Below, piece after piece: positions 1 through 5,369 of a DNA stretch of 6,516 nt; position 1 is the stretch's first letter; every line of letters starts with the position of its first letter. Made by a program: the position numbers and the translations under genes. Origin of the DNA: Bacteroidales bacterium (GTDB lineage Bacteria; Bacteroidota; Bacteroidia; Bacteroidales; NBLH01); assembly GCA_029210905.1 (NCBI GenBank), contig JARGGF010000266.1, forward strand, positions 1 to 6,516, in the 5' to 3' direction. The notes under the pieces were generated by a model. That model searched no databases, was not told the DNA's origin, and was given only the letters and a program-made list of their open reading frames with translations.

Positions 1-1448
1 CTTTAACTGCAGATTTACCCTCAGGTGCCAACGGTACCTGGTATATCCATACAGGGAATGCAAGCTTTTCCGACATACACAGCCACACAGCCACAGCAAA
101 TAATATTGGCTTTGGACTTAATGTTTTACGATGGACAGTAGTTTCAAACGGTTGCTCCGCATACGATGATGTACAAATCATATATAATGTAGCAGAATCG
201 CATGCAGGCGACGACAATATATCCTGCAATAATTATGTTACATTAAATGCAGATCAGCCTCTTATGGGAACTGGCATATGGTCAATTGCTAAGGGTGGAG
301 GATCTTTTCAAAATAACGCCCTTTATAACACACTGGTAACCAATATTCCAAGAGGTGAAAATATCTACCGTTGGACTGTTACTGCTTATGGCATTGATGC
401 ATTTGATGAAGTTTCTGTAACAAATAACTCCTTTGATATCGACGCTGGTGGAGATCAACAAACCTGCGATACAACAGTTCTTCTGAGCGCTGAAACTGCC
501 GGTACTGGTGCTGGAATATGGGAAATATACCAGGGAAGTGGCTATTTTTCTGATAGTTACACAAATTCGCCTACGGTAACCAATATGTTCGAAGGTGAAA
601 ATTTATACATATGGACTGTGGTTAGAAACTTCTGCACTGCAAAAGACACGGTTAAAATTACACATTATCAGCCAGTAACCGAAGCTAATGCCGGAGCAGA
701 TGCTTTTATCTGCGATAATAATGCTTATCAATTAACAGCTAATCAGCCTGTTGTAGGAACAGGTACCTGGAGTGCAACAAATGTGGACATCACTTTTGAT
801 TTACCAAATCAGTACAATTCAATGGTACGCAATTTGGCAAATGGCCCGCAAACTATTTGGTGGACAATAAGCAACCAACATTGCCAAACTGAAGATAATG
901 TGATAATATCATCATGGAAAACAGCAGAAATAATAAGCCAACCAGTTAATAAAGAAATAAATGAAGGTGCAATTTTTTCATTTACCATTGAAACAACGGG
1001 TGATGTAGCCTCCTATCAGTGGCAAAAAGATGGGATAAATCTCTCAAATGCTGGCAGAATTAGTGGCGCAGACAGCCCTACCCTGATTATTTCAAATGCG
1101 GTAAATTCAGATCAAGGTAATTACCAATGTATTGTTACCGGATATTGTAACAATCTTTTATCAGAGAATGCTACGCTATCAGTTATTTCAGGATTTGAAG
1201 AATTAAGTAAAAATGGTATAAAAATGTATCCAAATCCATCAAATGGAGTGCTGCATATTGATTTTGATGAATTACCAAAAATAAGTTCCCTGAGCATCTA
1301 TCAATTAAATGGAACAAAAGTTTTTGAGAAAAATCAGCTTTCAAGAAAAGAAATTCTGGATTTAAGAAACAGCAGTGATGGAACCTATATTATTATTATT
1401 CAAATGGATAATAAACCTGTAAGGGGAAAATTCATTATTAGAAAATAA
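1..1448 (+). CDS. T9SS-secreted surface protein with PKD-like repeats, Ig-like domain and type A sorting tail (5' partial)
   Basis: The reading frame is open from base 3 to the TAA at 1446-1448 (481 visible residues), so the true start lies left of the window; the ATG at 264 falls inside a repeat and is not the start. In order it shows four PKD-like repeats of about 80 residues (nt 3-188, 189-428, 429-671, 672-917) with recurring elements such as 'GTGxW', 'VTNxxxGEN' and 'xWTV'; an Ig-like domain (about nt 927-1190) with 'YQWQKDG' and 'DQGNYQC'; and a C-terminal domain (about nt 1215-1445) with 'MYPNPSNG', 'YQLNGTKV' and 'DGTYIIII', the hallmarks of the Por_Secre_tail type A family. That tail directs proteins through the type IX system, where it is normally cleaved during surface attachment or release. 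No enzymatic domain is visible, so an adhesin or structural surface role is an inference. The gene converges on the transport operon and is probably transcribed separately from it. Confidence 0.9.
   Translation, partial: LTADLPSGANGTWYIHTGNASFSDIHSHTATANNIGFGLNVLRWTVVSNGCSAYDDVQIIYNVAESHAGDDNISCNNYVTLNADQPLMGTGIWSIAKGGGSFQNNALYNTLVTNIPRGENIYRWTVTAYGIDAFDEVSVTNNSFDIDAGGDQQTCDTTVLLSAETAGTGAGIWEIYQGSGYFSDSYTNSPTVTNMFEGENLYIWTVVRNFCTAKDTVKITHYQPVTEANAGADAFICDNNAYQLTANQPVVGTGTWSATNVDITFDLPNQYNSMVRNLANGPQTIWWTISNQHCQTEDNVIISSWKTAEIISQPVNKEINEGAIFSFTIETTGDVASYQWQKDGINLSNAGRISGADSPTLIISNAVNSDQGNYQCIVTGYCNNLLSENATLSVISGFEELSKNGIKMYPNPSNGVLHIDFDELPKISSLSIYQLNGTKVFEKNQLSRKEILDLRNSSDGTYIIIIQMDNKPVRGKFIIRK
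3..917 (+). repeat. Four tandem PKD-like protein repeats (first truncated)
   Basis: These are protein-level repeats of about 80 residues inside the T9SS protein, diverged at DNA level. A unit begins with an Ala/Gly/Asp-rich lead and a Cys ('AGDDNISC', 'AGGDQQTC', 'AGADAFIC'), continues with GTG-x-W or a variant, then a Gly-rich turn, a hydrophobic 'xWTV' or 'WWTI' strand, and usually a second Cys ('NGCSAYDD', 'NFCTAKDT', 'QHCQTEDN'). The second unit (189-428) has Ile where the second Cys is expected ('YGIDAFDE'), leaving its first Cys unpaired. Such units are common in large Bacteroidota adhesins; the family assignment is from recognition only. Confidence 0.75.
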
Positions 1449-1461
1449 TTCATTATTATTA

Positions 1462-1498
1462 AAAAATTCACTTCCCAAAAACAAGGAAGTGAATTTTT
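1462..1498. terminator. Bidirectional intrinsic terminator between convergent genes
   Basis: A perfect 14-bp inverted repeat, AAAAATTCACTTCC (1462-1475) and GGAAGTGAATTTTT (1485-1498), encloses a 9-nt loop. The GC-containing core GGAAGTGAA is flanked by A and T tracts, so either strand yields a hairpin ending in a U tract. It begins 13 nt after the stop of the plus-strand surface protein gene and lies 27 nt beyond the stop of the minus-strand beta-barrel gene, as expected for a terminator shared by two convergent units. Confidence 0.85.
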
Positions 1499-1525
1499 GA
1501 CAATATAAAGAGGTTCAATTTGGTA

Positions 1526-2710
1526 CTAAAAACTCCACTTTAATCGTAAAAATGCATAGGTAGCATAGTTTCTGTTTTTATCACCGGTAATAGGATCTAC
1601 CATATCACCACTAAAATTCTGAATTACCAAAGAAGCAAATAGATTATCAGTAAATGAATAGTCGAACGAGGGTCCAAGAAAATAGCCATTAATTTTAGGA
1701 TAATACATACAGGCAAATGTACCAGACAAAAGTGGAGTAATTTGATAAGACGCCTGTCCGAATAAATTATACTCAGTAAATGATAAAGTTTTTACTGAAA
1801 GAGGTTGATAATAATATTGGTAAAAATCAGAAATCCCGTTGCCCACTATATCAGTGTAGAGAAACTCAAAGGTGAGCGAAAGTGAATTGGCAAAAGTATA
1901 ACCTGCTGATACAGAACCTATAAATTGACCAGTGGTATCGCTCATGTTGTCTTTCGGATGCAAATAGGAGAACTCTCCCTTAAAGTCAAGACTTTTAATA
2001 GCCCCGGACCAGCCACCTCCAATTGCATATTCGCTGGAATTTAACATTCCTGCCAACAACTGAAAATCGTAGTTCCATTTATTAAACCGCCAAAGGGCAG
2101 CCAGGGTAATATCTTCATCTTTATCTATTTTGGCAGCCAGCTCAACCGACGAAACATAACTTGTATAATATTGTAACCTCACAGCATCACTTCCAGGTTT
2201 TTCAACATAATCAAAATCAAAAAAAGAATAAGCATTAAATAAATCATTAGGGTTCCAGGCAAAAGTTTTACCCCAATTAATTCGTTGCCGTCCAATTGTA
2301 GCACTAAAATCTCCTTTTTCATATTGAAAGTACAAGCGATCAATATTCATATTCATAATCACAGACTTTTCTTCAATTACATTCCAGGATAAGTCCAAAT
2401 ATCCTAACTCTGAAGCAGTAATAAAACTGCCATAATCAGGTATTAGTTTAAGGCTTTCACCAGTAAAAAATCTGTTTCGCAACCCAAGTTTAAATGAAAG
2501 ATTTTCGCCAGGGAACCAATCAAAATTCAGGCGATTGTGTATAAGATTATCATTGATCCAATCACCCTGAATATCCTGAAATTGAATGGATTGCATATTA
2601 CTGATATAGCCACCAAATTCATATTTTTTTAATGTGTCCTGTGCATTTAGCGTAAAGCTGAATGTACAAACTCCGAGTAAAAAAAAATATTTCAAATATT
2701 TAATTGCCAT
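1526..2710 (-). CDS. Predicted outer-membrane beta-barrel protein of the ABC export operon
   Basis: The 394-residue protein has an N-terminal signal peptide (about residues 1-23; hydrophobic core 'YFFLLGVCTFSFTL', then 'NAQ') and a mature part rich in alternating aromatic and hydrophobic residues, as in transmembrane beta strands. It ends in Phe ('LRLKWSF'), the C-terminal aromatic typical of BAM-assembled barrels. A conserved-looking block at residues 139-178 contains 'GRQRINWGKTFAWNPND' and 'FDFDYVEKPGSDAVR', reminiscent of DUF1302-like or alginate-export-like porins; that is recognition, not a search result. The gene lies 38 nt downstream of the ATPase stop and is the last gene of the minus-strand unit, so it is likely co-transcribed. 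I infer that it is the outer-membrane partner or receiving component of the ABC machine; an unrelated porin is possible. The start is supported by the signal peptide; no clear Shine-Dalgarno sequence is present. Confidence 0.8.
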   Translation of the reverse strand: MAIKYLKYFFLLGVCTFSFTLNAQDTLKKYEFGGYISNMQSIQFQDIQGDWINDNLIHNRLNFDWFPGENLSFKLGLRNRFFTGESLKLIPDYGSFITASELGYLDLSWNVIEEKSVIMNMNIDRLYFQYEKGDFSATIGRQRINWGKTFAWNPNDLFNAYSFFDFDYVEKPGSDAVRLQYYTSYVSSVELAAKIDKDEDITLAALWRFNKWNYDFQLLAGMLNSSEYAIGGGWSGAIKSLDFKGEFSYLHPKDNMSDTTGQFIGSVSAGYTFANSLSLTFEFLYTDIVGNGISDFYQYYYQPLSVKTLSFTEYNLFGQASYQITPLLSGTFACMYYPKINGYFLGPSFDYSFTDNLFASLVIQNFSGDMVDPITGDKNRNYATYAFLRLKWSF

Positions 2711-2748
2711 TATTGAAAAATTAAGATATTATTTGAATGAATATTTAA

Positions 2749-3435
2749 TTATTCTTTTCTTACATCAGAAATTACTTTTCCATCTTCCACGGTAATCACC
2801 CTGCGTGCCTTTTTTACCACGCGGGCATCATGGGTAGAAAAAATGAAGGTAATATTCTCCTCCCGGTTTAGCTTTTCCATAATATCCAGCAGGTTTTCGG
2901 TAGATTTTGAATCAAGGTTTGCAGTTGGTTCATCTGCCAAAACAAATTTAGGTTTTGAAGCCAATGCCCTTGCCACAGCGACTCTTTGCTGCTGACCACC
3001 AGAGAGCCTAGCAGGACGGCTGTCGATACGCTCACCTAAACCAACTGCTTCAAGCAGTTCTATAGTTCTTTTGCTCCGCTCTTTGTAGGAAACACCCTGC
3101 ATTTGCATAATAAATTCAACATTTTCCTTAGCCGTTAATACCGGGATAAGATTATAAGATTGGAAAACAAATCCGATATTATGCAATCTGAAATCTATAA
3201 GTTTTGAGCCTTTTAGTTCGTTAATCTCTTTACCTCCAATAATGATTGTTCCTGTGGTAGGATTATCAAGCCCGCCCAGCATATTGAGCAGCGTTGTTTT
3301 ACCGGAACCAGAAGGGCCAACAATAGCAGCAAATTCGCCTTGTTCGAAATCCAGAGAAACTCCATTAACTGCATGGACTTTAACTTCGGAATCATTATAT
3401 ATTTTTTCTACGTTTTTAATTTCTATTACTTTCAT
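2749..3435 (-). CDS. ABC transporter ATP-binding protein, LolD/MacB type
   Basis: The 228-residue protein is a complete nucleotide-binding domain of the usual length for the LolD/MacB/FtsE group. It has Walker A 'GPSGSGKT' (residues 40-47), Q-loop Gln92 in 'FVFQSYNLIP', signature 'LSGGQ' (144-148) followed by 'QQRVAVARAL', Walker B 'FVLADE' (164-169), D-loop 'NLD' (173-175) and H-loop His202 in 'FSTHD'. All catalytic residues are present, so it should hydrolyse ATP. It would sit on the cytoplasmic side of the inner membrane and drive the two FtsX-type permeases encoded upstream. In this family the ATPase gene is normally next to the permease genes; here a small four-helix-bundle gene lies between. 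The 91-nt gap before the start is AT-rich and includes one arm of the inverted repeat. A lolD or macB symbol is not given because the substrate is unknown. Confidence 0.95.
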   Translation of the reverse strand: MKVIEIKNVEKIYNDSEVKVHAVNGVSLDFEQGEFAAIVGPSGSGKTTLLNMLGGLDNPTTGTIIIGGKEINELKGSKLIDFRLHNIGFVFQSYNLIPVLTAKENVEFIMQMQGVSYKERSKRTIELLEAVGLGERIDSRPARLSGGQQQRVAVARALASKPKFVLADEPTANLDSKSTENLLDIMEKLNREENITFIFSTHDARVVKKARRVITVEDGKVISDVRKE

Positions 3436-3483
3436 GACTAGCTGTATATTATTTTATATTATTAAATTGTACATAATTATAGT

Positions 3484-3520
3484 AAGACAAATGATAAAAG
3501 TTTAAAGATAAAAGTATTGG
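3484..3520 (+). repeat. Left inverted-repeat arm of the cassette, with an internal GATAAAAGT duplication
   Basis: This arm reads AAGACAAATGATAAAAGT (3484-3501) and then a second GATAAAAGTATTGG (3507-3520). The first copy matches the right arm in inverted orientation as GACAA(A)TGATAAAAGT, with one extra A. The second copy matches another part of the right arm, GATAAAAGTATGAGG, over its first 11 bases. In the minus-strand transcript it lies just after the four-helix-bundle stop codon (3529-3527) and before the ATPase gene. Confidence 0.7.
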
Positions 3521-3526
3521 CACTAT

Positions 3527-3880
3527 TCAAACCTTTCTTGTTTTTTGAACTATGCTTCCCAAAATCAGCTTCAATTCTTTTGACTCATTGATTAACCAAT
3601 CTAGCTCATTATTATTCATTTGATCATCTTCGATAGAAATAATTAATCTTAGCCAATAATTTGATTCCCTCATTTCACGTAAAGAAATCCTAACTTTATT
3701 GGCAAAGTCAGCCCTCGAAGAACCAGCCTGAGCCTCTTCATAATTTGAACCAGAAGACGCCGAACTTTTAGTTAATTGATATCTTATAATTTGGGTTTCA
3801 GGTGACTTAGGTAAAGTTCTTAAAAACTTTATCACCTTCACCGCAAAATCAAACAATCTTCTTGTCAAATCATTTTCCAT
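3527..3880 (-). CDS. Four-helix-bundle protein of the 23S rRNA intervening-sequence (S23/IVP) family
   Basis: The 117-residue protein has the size and sequence style of the S23/IVP four-helix-bundle family (TIGR02436-like). Four amphipathic helices are expected at about residues 5-22, 27-50, 56-85 and 88-113. Family-like signatures are 'GSNYEEAQA' (44-52), 'ADFANKVRISLREMRESNYW' (57-76) with 'LRLI' after it, and Glu/Lys-rich helix 4. It has no signal peptide or membrane segment, so it should be cytoplasmic. Family members were first found in intervening sequences inside 23S rRNA genes, and the fold is shared with Avd, the accessory protein of diversity-generating retroelements; no reverse transcriptase or variable repeat is seen here. 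The molecular function is not established; basic patches suggest nucleic-acid binding, which is an inference. It lies 41 nt after the permease stop, bracketed by inverted repeats, so it is probably a passenger in the operon and not a transporter part. Confidence 0.88.
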   Translation of the reverse strand: MENDLTRRLFDFAVKVIKFLRTLPKSPETQIIRYQLTKSSASSGSNYEEAQAGSSRADFANKVRISLREMRESNYWLRLIISIEDDQMNNNELDWLINESKELKLILGSIVQKTRKV

Positions 3881-3884
3881 GGAA

Positions 3885-3922
3885 CCTCATACTTTTATCA
3901 TTGTCCTTTTGTCTTTTGTCTT
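3885..3922 (-). repeat. Right inverted-repeat arm with GACAAAA tandem repeats, upstream of the four-helix-bundle gene
   Basis: Read on the minus strand, this arm begins AAGACAAAAGACAAAAGGAC, a short tandem repeat, and continues as AATGATAAAAGTATGAGG. It is the inverted partner of the plus-strand arm at 3484-3520. It ends 4 nt before the ATG of the four-helix-bundle gene; its last bases, GAGG, could act as a weak ribosome binding site for that gene. The ATG at 3901-3899 is in frame with the gene but meets a TGA (3889-3887), which excludes a longer N-terminus. Confidence 0.7.
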
Positions 3923-5352
3923 CACTCCGTGCGTAATGCTTCAGCCGGATTCATTTTTAAAGCTTTTCTAGCTGGCCATATTGACGCAAGAATACCTGTG
4001 AGTATCACTAATAATATAATATTGATATAATTACCAGCCGAAACAACCGGATAAATGATTGCAGAATAACCCATGGCTTCAAATCCTTCAGACCACATGG
4101 ATAGGTTAATGCCTGACCTGGCCAATAGCGCAAATATTAGCGCACTTGCTCCCATCCCGACAATTGCTCCGGTTAAAGTTAAAAATACCGATTCAAGCAT
4201 AATCATACTAAAAACCCGCATCTTATTCATGCCTATGGCCATCAACATTCCAAGTTCTTTGGCTCTTTCAAGAACAGCCATCAACATGGTATTGATAATT
4301 CCAAATGCCAGGGCTAACATAATAATACCTACATAAATAAAATCCATAAACTCCATCATATCACTCATATAAGCTAAATCAGGTGCTATTTGTTTCCACG
4401 ACAATACACTATAATTTGGTAATGATCGCTGTAACTCTTTTGCAACCAGCACGCCTTCTTCATTATTAGTAGTTAGAATGGCAATTTCATGAATGAAATC
4501 TTTTCCAAAGCCTGTTTCTTTTAGCACAGCATTTTCGAGCACAAAAGCAGTCATTCCATCAAACATATCGTTACTTGTTTTGTATATTCCGGTAACCCTA
4601 AACGTAATAGGCACCATAATTTGAGCTGTATCACTAATAGTTACCGTAACTTTTGCCCCCAAACGATAAAATGAAAAATAATTAATTAATTGCTTTCCAA
4701 ATTGCTTCATTTCATGTTCATTTAACACTGCAGCTAAAGCTTTGCTAAACTGTTTCTCAGTTCTGTAACGTTTTAAAGGCAAACTATCAAGTTTTGCAGT
4801 GGTTTCTGCTGGAATTTGCAAAGAGTCAATTGCTGCCATTTTATTGTCCTCAATTTGATAATTCAAAAGTTTTAACTCTTCTGCAGCTTTGCTTCCAATA
4901 ACTATAGAAGGCAATCGCGATTCATTTTCCAAAAAGTCACCTTCAATAATAAAGTTTGACAAATCTGAAACCTGCTTCTCTTTTTCGAGGTTTACTCCTT
5001 TAATAACCAGACCTGTAGTTGACCAATCTGATTGCACCATGGCAAAAGTTTTAGAACGTGCAGTATAGGCAACAACACCATTTAAAGTGTCAAGTATATT
5101 TTTAATTTTATCGTAATTGTTAATGGTATATTCAATTTCTTCATTATTCATAAACTCAGGCTCATGAATTTGCACATGCGAAATTTCATTATGTATGCTG
5201 GCATCAATCCGCTGTTCTATCAGGCCATTCATAAAACCAATCATTAACATACCGCCCATAATGCCCAGTACAACGGCAACTATTACTACCAGGCTGCGGA
5301 CTCTGTTTCGCCATATATTTTTCCATGCTATGGACCAAATCATTTTTTTCAT
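3922..5352 (-). CDS. ABC transporter permease, FtsX/LolE/MacB type (second permease)
   Basis: The 476-residue protein has the type VII ABC permease layout: an N-terminal cytoplasmic amphipathic stretch 'AWKNIWRNRVRS' (about 9-20), a first membrane helix (about 20-42), a large periplasmic domain (about 43-335), and a C-terminal FtsX domain with three membrane helices (about 338-358, 389-412, 442-460). Typical family motifs are 'MLMAVLERAKELGMLMAIGM' between helices 2 and 3 and the ending 'WPARKALKMNPAEALRTE'. In the periplasmic domain, 'IGSKAAEELKL' and 'GAKVTVTISD', normally almost adjacent, are separated by about 68 charged residues (163-230). It should form a heterodimer with the upstream permease and be driven by the downstream ATPase, by analogy with LolCDE or MacB; the cargo is unknown. 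The start is 17 nt after the stop of the first permease, which supports co-transcription and perhaps translational coupling. Met1 gives the expected N-terminus; Met4 is an alternative. Confidence 0.92.
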   Translation of the reverse strand: MKKMIWSIAWKNIWRNRVRSLVVIVAVVLGIMGGMLMIGFMNGLIEQRIDASIHNEISHVQIHEPEFMNNEEIEYTINNYDKIKNILDTLNGVVAYTARSKTFAMVQSDWSTTGLVIKGVNLEKEKQVSDLSNFIIEGDFLENESRLPSIVIGSKAAEELKLLNYQIEDNKMAAIDSLQIPAETTAKLDSLPLKRYRTEKQFSKALAAVLNEHEMKQFGKQLINYFSFYRLGAKVTVTISDTAQIMVPITFRVTGIYKTSNDMFDGMTAFVLENAVLKETGFGKDFIHEIAILTTNNEEGVLVAKELQRSLPNYSVLSWKQIAPDLAYMSDMMEFMDFIYVGIIMLALAFGIINTMLMAVLERAKELGMLMAIGMNKMRVFSMIMLESVFLTLTGAIVGMGASALIFALLARSGINLSMWSEGFEAMGYSAIIYPVVSAGNYINIILLVILTGILASIWPARKALKMNPAEALRTE

Positions 5353-5369
5353 TTGATTCTAAATTTAAA

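Larger units (their letters stand above)
3484..3922. mobile_element. Candidate intervening-sequence-like cassette carrying a four-helix-bundle gene
   Basis: The stretch between AAGACAAA on the plus strand (3484-3491) and AAGACAAA on the minus strand (3922-3915) encloses only the S23/IVP-type gene. Just inside these ends lies TGATAAAAGT on both strands (3492-3501 plus; 3900-3891 minus). On the minus-strand side 14 extra bases of GACAAAA-like repeats separate the two blocks. The cassette starts on the final A of the upstream permease TGA, so it fits between genes without damaging one. No transposase gene and no clear target-site duplication are visible. That this is a mobile unit is inferred from the family's known residence in 23S rRNA intervening sequences and from the interrupted operon order. 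Confidence 0.45.

Noticed and set aside
264..266. ATG as the start of the T9SS protein
   Set aside because: The frame is open to base 3 and the upstream translation is another PKD-like repeat; the ATG lies within a repeat and no signal peptide follows it.
1429..1459. Direct repeat AATTCATTATTA around the T9SS gene stop (1429-1440 and 1448-1459)
   Set aside because: It is a 12-nt AT-only-rich match in low-complexity DNA, with no associated element; probably chance.
2651..2710. Lipobox at Cys15 of the outer-membrane protein
   Set aside because: The residue before Cys15 is Val ('LLGVC'), which does not fit a lipobox, and a standard signal-peptidase I end '-NAQ' follows.
3242..3505. Plus-strand open frame opposite the ABC ATPase start
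   Set aside because: It is antisense to the well-supported ATPase gene, and its translation shows no domain-like composition.
3436..3505. Internal promoter for the ATPase gene
   Set aside because: On the minus strand there is a TATAAT (3481-3476) and a TTTG in TATCATTTG, but the spacing does not match the Bacteroidota TAnnTTTG element with an upstream TTG box, and such matches are expected by chance in AT-rich DNA.
3527..3880. Diversity-generating retroelement accessory gene (avd)
   Set aside because: The fold family is shared, but there is no reverse transcriptase, template repeat or variable repeat in the window, and the flanking arms fit an intervening-sequence-like cassette better.
4073..4336. 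Plus-strand open frame opposite the second permease
   Set aside because: It is a reverse-complement shadow of the membrane-helix coding region of a clear permease gene.
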